Shown: positions 32,750 to 41,796 of the stretch, piece after piece | Layout of the letters: each line of letters opens with the position of its first letter | How positions within the stretch are numbered: the stretch's first letter is position 1 | From: [Flexibacter] sp. ATCC 35208 | Lineage (GTDB): Bacteria > Bacteroidota > Bacteroidia > Chitinophagales > Chitinophagaceae | Reading direction: 5' to 3' | NCBI RefSeq assembly: GCF_001975825.1 | Contig: NZ_MTKN01000068.1 | Location: 1 to 44,908, forward strand | Length of the DNA: 44,908 bases | Notes under the pieces: generated by a model | Seen by the model: only the letters and a program-made list of their open reading frames with translations | Told to the model about the DNA's origin: nothing | Database searches by the model: none | Program-made: the position numbers and the translations under genes

Positions 32750-33501
32750 TAGAATTTAATATTCAGTTTCTGTGAAACGAGCTTGTCATCTTTATAATAT
32801 TCGAAAAACCATTCCCCGTTTTTTCTAAATACAATTCCTTTTGCTACACCATCATCGGCAATAAAATTATCCGGTTGTGAGGTTTTGAGTAAGGTCATAA
32901 TTTTTTTAGGAGAGGTATCGATTAATTGGTAACCGTTGGCGTTAGCCTGCGCGTATAATACGTCTTTATTTTCAGCGAGGGTAGCAGGTGTGGCGGCAGT
33001 GAGCACGGGAGCAGTGGTAGCAGTAGTAGCTGTTGGTGCAGGTACTGTACTGGCCGCTATTGGTGCTGCGGTGCTATCATATTTATATTTTGCATTATTC
33101 AGCGATACAAAGGCATTTCTTACTGCTTCCATATAGGCGGCCAGCCATTCTTTCTCCCTACTTTTGCCTTCTTCACTTTTATAAACAATATTGCCCTGAC
33201 AATCTTTTAATATCAGGGTGATGCCGGTGGCTAAGAATTTCTTCTTTTCTATAAGGTCTGCTTTCAGTGCATTACATTTATTGTTGGCAATATCTGCAGG
33301 CAATGCATCATCGGCCATGTAAGTCTCGAATCCTATGCCTTCCAGCAATGATTTGGTAAGTATGTTTATTCCATACTGATTTTCCGTTTTAAAGATATCA
33401 AAGCGCTCAGGCACCAATACGTATTTGTAATTATTGATGGTGGTTTGAGAACGGGCTGTAATGGCAAAGGTCATTGCCAGCAACAAGGTCATTAGTTTCA
33501 T
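32749..33501 (-). CDS. Secreted conserved hypothetical protein
   Basis: A 250-residue protein with signal peptide MKLMTLLLAMTFAITARSQ. The N-terminal domain (YKYVLVPERFDIFKTENQYG, LTKSLLEGIGFETYM, NKCNALKADLIEKKKFLATG, TLILKDCQGNIVYKSEEGKS) is a recurring Bacteroidota family. A low-complexity Ala/Thr/Pro linker (about 145-175) leads to a small C-terminal beta domain ending LVSQKLNIKF. Probably periplasmic or surface exposed; function unknown. The linker is rich in short direct repeats (TATTATTAP). Confidence 0.75.
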   Translation of the reverse strand: MKLMTLLLAMTFAITARSQTTINNYKYVLVPERFDIFKTENQYGINILTKSLLEGIGFETYMADDALPADIANNKCNALKADLIEKKKFLATGITLILKDCQGNIVYKSEEGKSREKEWLAAYMEAVRNAFVSLNNAKYKYDSTAAPIAASTVPAPTATTATTAPVLTAATPATLAENKDVLYAQANANGYQLIDTSPKKIMTLLKTSQPDNFIADDGVAKGIVFRKNGEWFFEYYKDDKLVSQKLNIKF

Positions 33502-33741
33502 ATATATTGATTCTTAGGACGAATATAAACAAAAGGTGCGTGACATAAACAGGTTCCTGAAGAGGTTGCCGTTTTCCTGATCCTCATGGGTGAATACTTT
33601 TCACAGTTTTTATATGAGAATTTCCCGGCTGGTATCTTATTTGAATGAACGAAATACGATGGAATTGTAAAAGGATGGTGTGTTGATTGACCCGGGGGGA
33701 GCCTTGATGGCAGAATTTTTATTGTAGGAGTCAGGTAATGC

Positions 33742-35181
33742 TTAATGAAGCATTACCTTATTTTCAAATTGGATGAATGCGCTGTCCAGTTGTCCGAGTT
33801 TCCGCTCCTTTATATCCGGTTGTAAGAAGCTGTAAACAATGCTGTTTCTTACTATTGCTTTGATATCATTATAATGTAGCGAAGGGTACCTGCTGGCCAG
33901 CAAAATATATTGCTCCGTTAAGTCAGTACGTAGTACACCTGCATCGTCCGTGCTGATGACGATGGGTACTTTGTGTGAATGATAAAACAGTATAGGATGT
34001 TGGTCATTTTTTACATGCAGGATAAATTCATTGCTGCTCAGGTTGATTTCTACCGCTACTTTCCGCTCACGCATTACGTCCAGCAGTGGAATAGACGCAG
34101 CTTCATGAGCGATGTCTACACCATGTCCAATGCGTTGCGCACCTGCTATTAGCACAGCCTGGGAGATGTGATAACGGAGTAGTTCCGGACGCACCATTCC
34201 CGCAGCGAGTTCACCGGCATGCAATGAATACCTGATGTGAGGAAAGTGTCGGTGCAGGTGAGCAAACATGAGCATATGCAGACTATAATCCCGCATGGAT
34301 ATCACACCATCCTCCGGAGAAACCAGGTTCACGCCTACAATCAGAGAGTCCATGCTGGCGGCCTGAAAGGCGATCAGCAGTTTTCGGTATACGGTTAATG
34401 GTTGTTCGTTCCGGTTGCCATGTAGTTGATAACGTAGCATAAATACGCTATCGTCAATGGCGGCCTGCTGGTGGAGCAGGTCCTGGTGGTAACAGAATTT
34501 TTTGGCAGTATTGGTGATACCTGCTTTTAGCAGTGCGGCATATACCTGATTGAGTATATTAAATACGTTGGTACTATCTGATAATGAGGCGCCGGTCAAT
34601 GACTTTTCCCATGCCTGTCCTGCGGGTAGGCGGATAGCGGTGTCCGGGGCACCCAGCATAGTTTCGATATAGGTTACATTTTCGGCGAGGGCGCGTTGTT
34701 TAAACTCCTGCATGCCTGTTTTCATATCATATCTTGCCACTGCACCAAATCTGGAAAAAGTAGAGAAGAAGTGCTGATCACTGGGACCGGCAGCGGCATC
34801 ATAGTCTTTGATGGATGCTTTGCGCAGAAATGCCTGTTTGAGGGAGTCAAACCGGGATTCAGTACTTAGGGTGGCAAAGTGTATCCAGGGGGCTTTGTGC
34901 AGGGCGCCTGCGGTGTCTACTTCTATGGTATAGGGTTGCATCCAGCCGTTACTTTCCGTTAATACGTTCCAGTAAGTTTCCCCGAATATGGCCCCGGAGA
35001 AATGATGGTGCAGATCTGCTCCTTTGGGCATGCCTGTTAGAAATGCAGCCAGTGAGGATGGATCATGACGGATCTGCTCAAAATAGTCATTGACATCTTC
35101 GGTGTTCCGGTGTTGTTGTGAGCCATCCGTGAAGGCCGTGATAGCAAGGATGCAGGAGAGTAAAAAGTGGTGTTTGCGCAT
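33742..35181 (-). CDS. Secreted adenosine deaminase-like metallohydrolase
   Basis: A 479-residue protein with an N-terminal signal (MRKHHFLLSCILAITAFTDG), starting at ATG 35181 or three codons earlier at 35190. The amidohydrolase zinc ligands are His58/His60 in GADLHHHFSGAIFGE, His in YSLHAGE, His in RIGHGVDIAHEA and Asp in ISTDDAGV, matching the adenosine deaminase subfamily. The longer N-terminal region and export signal resemble ADGF-type extracellular adenosine deaminases. It would convert adenosine to inosine in the periplasm or outside. Possible partner: the nucleoside phosphorylase at 38969-39850, though not in one operon. Confidence 0.88.
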   Translation of the reverse strand: MRKHHFLLSCILAITAFTDGSQQHRNTEDVNDYFEQIRHDPSSLAAFLTGMPKGADLHHHFSGAIFGETYWNVLTESNGWMQPYTIEVDTAGALHKAPWIHFATLSTESRFDSLKQAFLRKASIKDYDAAAGPSDQHFFSTFSRFGAVARYDMKTGMQEFKQRALAENVTYIETMLGAPDTAIRLPAGQAWEKSLTGASLSDSTNVFNILNQVYAALLKAGITNTAKKFCYHQDLLHQQAAIDDSVFMLRYQLHGNRNEQPLTVYRKLLIAFQAASMDSLIVGVNLVSPEDGVISMRDYSLHMLMFAHLHRHFPHIRYSLHAGELAAGMVRPELLRYHISQAVLIAGAQRIGHGVDIAHEAASIPLLDVMRERKVAVEINLSSNEFILHVKNDQHPILFYHSHKVPIVISTDDAGVLRTDLTEQYILLASRYPSLHYNDIKAIVRNSIVYSFLQPDIKERKLGQLDSAFIQFENKVMLH

Positions 35182-35273
35182 GATGATCATATCAGTAATT
35201 TAGTTAAAAACCATTACCGCTTTACAAATAAGCAACTTTATTCTTATTTGAGAGGGTTAAATTTTAAAATTAA

Positions 35274-35379
35274 TGTCCAAATCCGAACATTTCAGTTAAC
35301 CGAAACCGGACACATTATATTATATCTTACTTTTAATAAACTGACCTTCAGATTAGATACAGAATGGCATCTTATTTAG
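35274..35379 (+). promoter_or_regulatory. Palindromic sites and weak -24/-12-like element before the ABC permease
   Basis: TGTCCAAATCCGAACA (35274-35289) is an imperfect palindrome, and a further GGACA half-site is at 35308-35312, giving TGTCC...GGACA symmetry. Downstream TGGCATCTTATTTAG (35365-35379) resembles a sigma-54 -24/-12 element, but the -12 GC is AG. Both are suggestive only. Confidence 0.3.
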
Positions 35380-35424
35380 TTAATAGGGGTGTAAACCAGT
35401 AATTGGCGAAATTAAAAAACAGGT

Positions 35425-37812
35425 ATGCTTACAAGTTATCTCAGGATTGCCTGGCGCAATCTTCGGAAAAATACGCTTTTCGCTGTTATCAACATCGTAG
35501 GATTGGCAGTGGGCTTACTATGTGCCTTGTTGATCATTTTCCATGTAAAGGAGGAGCTGCGTTATGATAAAGGATATTCTAAAGCAGACCGGCTTTTCAG
35601 GTTAACGATGGAGGGATTGGGAGAAGATACCCGGCAGTGGGCGGCTACTGCGCCTACCATCGGTTTGCAGATGGCGGAGGATATTCCGGAGATAGAAACG
35701 GTTACCCGTTTTTACCGTCCTTACCCCACCCAGATCCTCAGTTATGCAAACAATAAGCGGTTTGAGGAAAAAGGCGGTTTCTTTGCAGACGCCAGTGTTA
35801 CAAGTACTTTTGACCTTCACTTCGTGGAAGGGGATGCAGCTACTGCGCTTACAGCAACAGATGCTATCGTGATCACCGAAGAAATGGCGCACAGGTATTT
35901 TGGTCAGGAAGATCCACTAGGCAAAGTGATCATGGATGAGGTGGGGCAATTGCCGCTAAAGGTAACGGGGGTGGTAAGCAAACCTGCTTTTCCTACCCAT
36001 TTAAGGTTTGACTATTTGTTGTCAATGAACACCATTCACCATTACATAGACCAGCATTCGCTGGAAAGACGTACCTGGAATGCTTTTTATACCTATGTAT
36101 TGCTGAACGATCGTAAATCGCTAAGTAGTGTAAATGCAAAACTACCCCATTTTATGGTGCAGTATTATATAGGTGGTGGCGAAACGGAACAGGAGGTGCG
36201 GGCCGGCCGAAAGCTCCATCTCTTCCCTATTACCGATATACATCTGTACTCTAATATGGAGAAAGAGCTTAGTCCTAACGGCAGTATTACCTATGTTTAT
36301 ATTTTTTCTATAGCTGCGTTGTTTATATTGTTGATAGCGGCGGTGAACTTTATAAATATCTCCACGGCGCAGGCATTTCACCGGATGAAGGAAATTGGGT
36401 TGCGGAAGGTGATTGGGGCTTCACGGGCACAGTTGCTGCGGCAGTTTATTGGCGAATCATTTATTGTGACGCTGGCAGCTGCTTTATTGGCGGTGTTATT
36501 ATTTGCTATTGTCCTGCCTTTCTATAACAACTTAAGTGGAAAGCAACTGCGTATTGAGCAGCTATTTACGCTCTTTAATATGGGGATTATATTGCTGTTG
36601 GTAGTGGTGATAGGTTTATTGGCCAGTGCATATCCTGCGTGGTTTGTAACGGGTTTTAAACCAGTGCCGGCCCTGAAGGGAAAACGTGATGTCGCCTCGC
36701 CTGTGTATTCAGTGAGGAAGGGGTTGATCATTTTTCAATTTGCGATTTCTGTGTTCATGATTTTTAGTGCAGTGGTGATGTACAGACAGATGCAGCTTTT
36801 TCACAATAAACAACTGGGTTTTGATAAGGAACAGCAAATAGCCATGACTATGTATGGTAATATGTGGGAACAGGCAGGGGCATTGGTGCAGGATGTACAG
36901 CATTACTCCGGTATCGCCAATTATGCAATGGTTTCTACGCTGCCGGGAGAGCGGTTTTCGATACAGACTTTTTATCCTTTAAGTGCGCCTAAGGAGGCAG
37001 AGCAACCTTCAATCCGTGTGATGTGGGCAAATGAAACTTTGCTGGCGACACTGAATATACCATTATTAGCCGGCAGGGATTTTTCAGATAGTAAAAACCA
37101 TGAGTTTATTCTTAATGAAGCTGCTGTGAAGAACCTGGGATTTAAAGATCCTATAGGCAAAGCTTATGTGCTGGATGGAGATACTGGTAATGTAGTGGGG
37201 ATTATAAAAGATTTCAACTTTGCTTCGCTACATGCAGCAATAGAACCGTTGGTGATAGCGTATAAGCCTTTCATTAATAATTATCTGATCGTAAAGACAA
37301 GGCCTGGGCAAACAGCGCAGACGTTACGTTTTTTGGAGTCGAGAATAAGGACGTTGTCGCCTGCGGCGGTATTTACTTATACATTTGTAGATGATAAGCT
37401 GAATCAGTTGTATTTTTCGGAGGAGCGGATGATGCAGTTATTCAAGGTATTTTCTTTCTTTGCGATCTTTGTATCCTGTTTGGGATTGTTTGGTGTATCT
37501 GCTTATGCGTCACAATTGCGGATTAAAGAAGTAGGAGTACGAAAGGTGTTGGGTGCGTCTGTTTATAATGTGACCATGCTGCTATCTGGCAACTTTATGA
37601 GGTTGGTGCTGATTGCGACATTGCTTTCGTTGCCGTTGGCATGGTGGACGATGAACAGGTGGCTGAATGGGTTTGCTTATAGGGTAGAAATTGATGTATG
37701 GGTGTTTGTGTTGTCAGGGATATTGGCGATGGTGGTGGCGATGGTGACGGTGGGAGGGCAGGCGATGAAAGCGGCATTGATGGATCCGGTGCGGAGTTTG
37801 AAGATGGAGTGA
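35425..37812 (+). CDS. FtsX/MacB-type ABC transporter permease
   Basis: A 795-residue inner-membrane protein with the MacB arrangement duplicated: N-terminal YLRIAWRNLRKNTLFAVINI plus a periplasmic MacB_PCD domain, an FtsX core (INISTAQAFHRMKEIGLRKV, IGASRAQLLRQFIGESF), a second MacB_PCD-like region (RKGLIIFQFAISVFMIFSAV) and a C-terminal FtsX core (RIKEVGVRKVLGASVYNVTM, LLSGNFMRLVL). About eight transmembrane helices. Such permeases need a separate ATPase; none is encoded here. Typical roles are export of peptides, lipids or toxic compounds. The next gene is an NRPS remnant, so export of a lost peptide product is one possibility. Confidence 0.9.
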   Translation: MLTSYLRIAWRNLRKNTLFAVINIVGLAVGLLCALLIIFHVKEELRYDKGYSKADRLFRLTMEGLGEDTRQWAATAPTIGLQMAEDIPEIETVTRFYRPYPTQILSYANNKRFEEKGGFFADASVTSTFDLHFVEGDAATALTATDAIVITEEMAHRYFGQEDPLGKVIMDEVGQLPLKVTGVVSKPAFPTHLRFDYLLSMNTIHHYIDQHSLERRTWNAFYTYVLLNDRKSLSSVNAKLPHFMVQYYIGGGETEQEVRAGRKLHLFPITDIHLYSNMEKELSPNGSITYVYIFSIAALFILLIAAVNFINISTAQAFHRMKEIGLRKVIGASRAQLLRQFIGESFIVTLAAALLAVLLFAIVLPFYNNLSGKQLRIEQLFTLFNMGIILLLVVVIGLLASAYPAWFVTGFKPVPALKGKRDVASPVYSVRKGLIIFQFAISVFMIFSAVVMYRQMQLFHNKQLGFDKEQQIAMTMYGNMWEQAGALVQDVQHYSGIANYAMVSTLPGERFSIQTFYPLSAPKEAEQPSIRVMWANETLLATLNIPLLAGRDFSDSKNHEFILNEAAVKNLGFKDPIGKAYVLDGDTGNVVGIIKDFNFASLHAAIEPLVIAYKPFINNYLIVKTRPGQTAQTLRFLESRIRTLSPAAVFTYTFVDDKLNQLYFSEERMMQLFKVFSFFAIFVSCLGLFGVSAYASQLRIKEVGVRKVLGASVYNVTMLLSGNFMRLVLIATLLSLPLAWWTMNRWLNGFAYRVEIDVWVFVLSGILAMVVAMVTVGGQAMKAALMDPVRSLKME

Positions 37813-37970
37813 TGGCTGAATAGCAGAAGGATCTGATTTTGCAAATAAATAAATATATTTATAGAAGAAAGCCCATAAAACCATTGTAAATTCAGCATCA
37901 AACGATTGAGCGTTTAGTTAAGGTATTATACCAGGCAGTCGGGATTTCTGAAAGTATACAATTTCTTTGA

Positions 37971-38171
37971 ATCAAAAGGTTGAAGTGCGAAGTGGAATAT
38001 AGTGAGCACATTGCTCATGAAGTGTTGGCAGTAATTTGGGAAAAGGTTTCATTGTTGATTGACTGGGTGTATAAGCAACCAGGAGAAGCAATTAAAGAAG
38101 CTGATGTATCGACAGCTTTTGGGTTGCAGGTAAAAAAAATTGTAGATATTGATTTCGATTTCTTATGGTAG
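37971..38171 (+). pseudogene. C-terminal remnant of a nonribosomal peptide synthetase (condensation domain end)
   Basis: An open frame from 37971 (no ATG; only TTG 37980) encodes LKCEVEYSEHIAHEVLAVIW, then EKVSLLIDWVYKQPGEAIKE. This fits the end of a condensation domain and its linker ('..VEY...LF....I......F..LL......P..PI.E..'), followed by a terminal tail ending VDIDFDFLW, like many NRPS C-termini. Its stop overlaps the PPTase start (ATGGTAG), so the intact NRPS was translationally coupled to the PPTase. The rest of the NRPS is missing. Assignment is from pattern and context. Confidence 0.5.
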
Positions 38172-38809
38172 TTTTATATGCTTTCATAGAAGAGGAAAGG
38201 CACTCCTATTTATTAAATAAGTATGCCGGAAGGTTCAATGAAGAGTTGAATACAAGGATACAGAAATACAGGAGATGGCAGGATGCCCAGCTTTCTTTGC
38301 TGGGACGGGTACTTTTGACTTACGGATTGAAACATTATTTCGATCTGCATGAATTTGAAATTGGTCGTACTTCGGATCATAAGCCGTTTTTGGTAAATGA
38401 GGATACCTGTTTTAATATATCTCATGCTGGTAACCTGGTAATTTGTTGTATTGATAAATTTCCTATGGGTATTGATGTAGAATATTCAGATCCTGCCACA
38501 AATTACATGGACTTCAGGTCACAGATGACGCAAGGTGAATTTGACAGAATACATCATTCGGAAGATAAGATCAGTAGTTTTTTTACATATTGGGTAGAAA
38601 AAGAAGCGGTGATCAAAGCGCATGGAAAGGGATTGTTCATTCCATTACCATCCTTTGAAGTGTTGCAGGATCAAACCATTGTTGAGAAGGAGAAATTCTA
38701 TCTGAAAAAAATTACCATACATGACGAATATCAATGTTGCATCGCTTCAGGCAGAGATATCAGGCAACAGGAAATTTATATAGAAAAAATTAATTTGGCT
38801 CAATTATAA
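38165..38809 (+). CDS. Sfp-type 4'-phosphopantetheinyl transferase
   Basis: A 214-residue PPTase that transfers phosphopantetheine from CoA to carrier-protein domains of NRPS/PKS. Landmarks are KPFL...... then FNISHAGN (83-90), the magnesium motif GIDVEY (Asp104, Glu106) and YWVEKEAVIKAHGKG (Trp143, Lys146, Glu147, Lys151). All catalytic residues are present, so it should be active. The start overlaps the end of the upstream NRPS remnant by 7 bp. It could still serve other carrier proteins of the cell. Confidence 0.93.
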   Translation: MVVLYAFIEEERHSYLLNKYAGRFNEELNTRIQKYRRWQDAQLSLLGRVLLTYGLKHYFDLHEFEIGRTSDHKPFLVNEDTCFNISHAGNLVICCIDKFPMGIDVEYSDPATNYMDFRSQMTQGEFDRIHHSEDKISSFFTYWVEKEAVIKAHGKGLFIPLPSFEVLQDQTIVEKEKFYLKKITIHDEYQCCIASGRDIRQQEIYIEKINLAQL

Positions 38810-38932
38810 ATGAGCATATTCATTTGCTCTAAAGGAGCCAGGTACACATGTACAAATCTGCGTAGTTAACTACATAAATGCAAAATTTATGAAGTTGGAG
38901 TGATGATATGAATTGTACTTAGGGTTTGAATT

Positions 38933-38961
38933 GTACCCAGGGATTGTTTGGCCCTGGGTAC
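38933..38961. terminator. Bidirectional terminator between PPTase and nucleoside phosphorylase
   Basis: Perfect 10-bp stem GTACCCAGGG/CCCTGGGTAC (38933-38942/38952-38961) with a 9-nt loop. On the plus strand GGTTCTTTTAT follows. It lies between convergent genes. Confidence 0.6.
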
Positions 38962-38968
38962 GGTTCTT

Positions 38969-39850
38969 TTATAACTTTTCGATGATACCCAAAGATTTTT
39001 GGATCAACGTTTCCACAGCAGCACCGCCATCTTTAGAAAACTCCTTCTTCACTCTGTTTGCCACGATTGCACTGATAGACAGGCAATCATGTCCTAAGAT
39101 TCTACCCATTCCATAGATGCCGGATGTTTCCATTTCGAAGTTAGAAATGAAATATTCTCCTTCTTTAAAGGCTGTCAGCTGGTCCAGCAGGTCAGGATGG
39201 GAGAGTTTACCTCTTAATGCACGACCCTGTGGCGCATAAAATCCCGGGCAGGTAATAGTGATCCCGGCATGGTACCCATCTTTAAATTGAGATGCAAGGG
39301 CCTCAGAAGCGCTAAAAAGCGTTGGATTGGCGCTTCCGGGCAGTATGGCCACTTGTTTGCCAAAAGCGGCTAAAAGGCCCTTTTCTGCGTCAGTATTCTC
39401 AAACAGGTACCAGGGCAGGAGGTTATCCAAACCCAGCCCATGAGAAGATACCACAAAGCTATCCACGGGCACACTTGCCTGCAGGGATCCGGAGGTACCC
39501 AACCGGATCACTTTCAGGGCGGTCAGCTCACTTTTTACCGTTCTGGAGGCAAAATCTATATTTACGAGGGCATCCAGTTCGTTCAGTACGATATCGATAT
39601 TATCGGTACCGATACCTGTAGATACCACAGAAATTCTTTTTTTACCGATGTAACCGGTATGGGTAACAAACTCCCGGTGCTGACGGCTCACCTCTATTTT
39701 GTCAAAGTGTTTGCTTACTACTTCAACCCTGTCCGGGTCGCCGACGGTGATGATGGTATCGGCTAATTCCTCTGGTCTCACATCAAGATGATACACGGCT
39801 CCACGGCTATTGAGGATCAGTTCTGATTCGGCAATTCTATTATTTTCCAT
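38969..39850 (-). CDS. Nucleoside phosphorylase (uridine/purine phosphorylase family)
   Basis: A 293-residue PNP_UDP_1 family enzyme that cleaves nucleosides with phosphate to base and ribose-1-phosphate. Landmarks are TVGDPDRVEVVSKHFDKIEV, the phosphate-binding VIRLGTSGSLQ, ITCPGFYAPQGR and the substrate loop NFEMETSGIYGMGRILGH. Uridine versus purine preference cannot be fixed by eye. The start ATG 39850 is the only candidate. It is a one-gene unit, divergent from tRNA-Cys. Confidence 0.88.
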   Translation of the reverse strand: MENNRIAESELILNSRGAVYHLDVRPEELADTIITVGDPDRVEVVSKHFDKIEVSRQHREFVTHTGYIGKKRISVVSTGIGTDNIDIVLNELDALVNIDFASRTVKSELTALKVIRLGTSGSLQASVPVDSFVVSSHGLGLDNLLPWYLFENTDAEKGLLAAFGKQVAILPGSANPTLFSASEALASQFKDGYHAGITITCPGFYAPQGRALRGKLSHPDLLDQLTAFKEGEYFISNFEMETSGIYGMGRILGHDCLSISAIVANRVKKEFSKDGGAAVETLIQKSLGIIEKL

Positions 39851-39878
39851 GAAAAAAATATATTAAGTTTGAAAAATA

Positions 39879-39909
39879 TTTGGCAAATATCAGGAATTTA
39901 CTACTTTTG
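39879..39909 (+). promoter_or_regulatory. Promoter of tRNA-Cys
   Basis: TTTG (39879-39882), 19-bp spacer, TACTTTTG (39902-39909): an exact match to the Bacteroidota TTTG-N19-TAnnTTTG promoter. The tRNA begins 31 bp downstream. Confidence 0.75.
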
Positions 39910-39940
39910 CAATCCCAATATTCGATGGGCACAAAAAAAA

Positions 39941-40011
39941 GGTATCGTGGCCGAGCGGCTAGGCTGAGCTCTGCAAAAGCTCCTACAGCGGTTCGAATCC
40001 GCTCGATACCT
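39941..40011 (+). tRNA. tRNA-Cys (GCA)
   Basis: A complete cloverleaf: acceptor GGTATCG/CGATACC, D-arm GCC...GGC, anticodon stem GAGCT/AGCTC with loop CTGCAAA (anticodon GCA), 4-nt variable loop, T-arm AGCGG-TTCGAAT-CCGCT, discriminator T. CCA is not encoded. It has its own promoter and terminator. Confidence 0.96.
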
Positions 40012-40017
40012 CTGGTT

Positions 40018-40046
40018 AAAGGATCGCACTATTGCGATCCTTTTTT
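40018..40046 (+). terminator. tRNA-Cys terminator
   Basis: AAAGGATCGCA/TGCGATCCTTT (40018-40028/40033-40043), 4-nt loop, followed by TTT and more T/A. It starts 7 bp after the tRNA. Confidence 0.9.
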
Positions 40047-40181
40047 ATTTGTATTTATGATTTCAGCAGTATATGCATCCCCTGGACAATCACCTGAATG
40101 ACTCCTACTCTGATTGCTAATTCATTATATAAGCACCTGACAGACAGGTTTATGCCAGCAGCATTCTATCCTGCACATTCA

Positions 40182-40670
40182 TCATCCGCCAGCTTGTCGG
40201 TGGCTGGGGTGAAATAATCTGTTCCTGGAACGGCCTATCAGGAAGTCGATGACCAGGAACATAAAGATGGCGAAAAGTATGGGTAAAAGAATAAAGTATC
40301 CACTTTGTATGTTATTGAACAAAGTGACATAAGTTTCGCTGATGTGGCTGGTTTTTTTAAGAGAGTAGTGATTGGTTCTATCATGAATGATAGCGAAAAA
40401 GATTACACCAGTGAGGCATGCGGCGATGGCCCACCAGATTTTTTTGCTGATAATGGGTTGTATTTTCTTTTGAAGAAGATTATCCATTGTTTTTTCTGTA
40501 AAACGCAGGGTAACTTTCTCCGTTGGAAGGTTATGAAGCAGGTGGAGGAGAGGATCCGTATCTGCGGCCAGCTCCTGAATACCCTTCGTTACCTTTATTG
40601 TAAAATCAGAACCTGGTTGATCAGGCCCGATGGATTGTATGAGTCGTTTTAACTGTTCTTCTTTGTTCAT
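40182..40670 (-). CDS. Putative anti-sigma factor, two-TM membrane protein
   Basis: A 162-residue protein with a soluble N-terminal part (MNKEEQLKRLIQSIGPDQPG, then DFTIKVTKGIQEL) and two transmembrane helices (about 78-97, IWWAIAACLTGVIFFAI; 124-143, YFILLPILFAIFMFLVIDFL). It begins 10 bp after the ECF sigma stop, on the same strand. Position and topology suggest an anti-sigma or sensory partner, but there is no recognisable zinc-binding anti-sigma motif. Confidence 0.65.
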   Translation of the reverse strand: MNKEEQLKRLIQSIGPDQPGSDFTIKVTKGIQELAADTDPLLHLLHNLPTEKVTLRFTEKTMDNLLQKKIQPIISKKIWWAIAACLTGVIFFAIIHDRTNHYSLKKTSHISETYVTLFNNIQSGYFILLPILFAIFMFLVIDFLIGRSRNRLFHPSHRQAGG

Positions 40671-40680
40671 AAAGCGTAGA

Positions 40681-41232
40681 TTAAATTAAACCGGATAATT
40701 TTTGTTCTAGTTTTTTCCTGGCACGGAATAACTGTACTTTGATATTGGCTGTTGACTGCCCGGTAATTTCGTTAATCTCTTTGATGGAGTTTTCGTTCAT
40801 ATAATAGAGTGTGATCAGTATAGCTTCATTGGCTGGAAGTTCATTAATTGCCCTGTTAATGTATTTTGATTTTTCCTCCTGTTGCATTTTTTCCAGTTTA
40901 TGCGGCTGATCGTCAAATCGGTTGTAATATTCATCAGGAGGCTGTTTGCTAACCGGTATTGTTTTTCTTTGTTTGATGTGGGCTAAACAGGTTCTATATA
41001 CAATTGTATAAAGCCAGGTGGAGAATTTGGCACCTCCCTTGAACGATCTGATGGCTTCATAAGCTTTTATGAAGCTTTCCTGGGCGGCATCTTCTGCCTC
41101 GGCAGGATCCTGGATCATTTTTAGAGAAATGGTATAAGCCATATTTTTGTACTTATCTACGAGAAAAGCATATGCCTTAGAATCGCCATCTTGTATTCTC
41201 CGGATATATTCCTGCTCTTCTATATGAGTCAT
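40681..41232 (-). CDS. ECF-type RNA polymerase sigma-70 factor
   Basis: A 183-residue ECF sigma. Region 2 includes FLVDKYKNMAYTISLKMIQD, then AEAEDAAQESFIKAYEAIRS and FKGGAKFSTWLYTIVYRTCL. Region 4 reads LPANEAILITLYYMNENSIK, then EINEITGQSTANIKVQLFRA. It pairs with the downstream membrane protein. Its own promoter carries TTGTAACC-N17-CTCTTA, the same element as the divergent DUF6249 gene, so autoregulation is likely. Confidence 0.93.
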   Translation of the reverse strand: MTHIEEQEYIRRIQDGDSKAYAFLVDKYKNMAYTISLKMIQDPAEAEDAAQESFIKAYEAIRSFKGGAKFSTWLYTIVYRTCLAHIKQRKTIPVSKQPPDEYYNRFDDQPHKLEKMQQEEKSKYINRAINELPANEAILITLYYMNENSIKEINEITGQSTANIKVQLFRARKKLEQKLSGLI

Positions 41233-41253
41233 GCAGATATAGCGGTTTTCTTA

Positions 41254-41284
41254 TAAGAGAGTAGTTTCCCATCAGTGGTTACAA
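41254..41284 (-). promoter_or_regulatory. ECF-type promoter of the sigma gene
   Basis: On the minus strand TTGTAACC (41284-41277), 17 bp, CTCTTA (41259-41254). The sigma ATG (41232) is 21 bp further. The element is identical in both boxes and spacing to the one at 41401-41431. Confidence 0.65.
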
Positions 41285-41400
41285 AAATTGTCCTTAAAAT
41301 ATTTTTCAAGTTTATTTTTGGTGTAAATAATAGAATATCAATTGATTGTGATGGTTGTATGGTTGGTGAGATGAAGAATTTTTTAAAAAACCTTTAAATC

Positions 41401-41431
41401 TTGTAACCCATGTTCACTGAATCGACTCTTA
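41401..41431 (+). promoter_or_regulatory. ECF-type promoter of the DUF6249 gene
   Basis: TTGTAACC (41401-41408), 17 bp, CTCTTA (41426-41431), 24 bp before ATG 41456. Same boxes and spacing as the divergent sigma gene promoter. Confidence 0.65.
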
Positions 41432-41455
41432 CTTGCGAAGTAAAACTAGTAAAAG

Positions 41456-41776
41456 ATGGACGAAATTACAAGAGATTGCCTCGTTTCTATAGCAGCCTTT
41501 GCCGCAATATTCGGAATAGCTTACATATACCTTGTTTCCCGCCACCGGGAACGTATTACTATGTTGGAAAGGGGAGTAGATCCTAAATCTTTTCAAAAGG
41601 AGGAACAACCCCTGAAATACGGCATGATGTCAATTGGGATAGCAATAGGTACAGTGGCCGGTGGAATTTTAAAGATGAATGGTGTGGAGAGAAACACCAG
41701 TTATATTTCAATGATATTTTTATTTAGTGGGATCAGTTTAGTGATTTACCATCTACTTACCAGAACAAGGAAGTAA
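41456..41776 (+). CDS. DUF6249 membrane protein
   Basis: A 106-residue membrane protein with three hydrophobic segments (about 10-28, 56-72, 82-100). It contains the family pattern 'FGI.Y.YL..RH.ER..MLE.G.DP..F' (FGIAYIYLVSRHRERITMLE). This small Bacteroidota family (DUF6249) is often found near ECF sigma genes; its role is unknown. Divergent from the sigma gene and sharing its promoter element, it is probably part of the sigma regulon, perhaps a stress or envelope sensor. Confidence 0.8.
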   Translation: MDEITRDCLVSIAAFAAIFGIAYIYLVSRHRERITMLERGVDPKSFQKEEQPLKYGMMSIGIAIGTVAGGILKMNGVERNTSYISMIFLFSGISLVIYHLLTRTRK

Positions 41777-41796
41777 TCTTAATATTTTTCACATTC

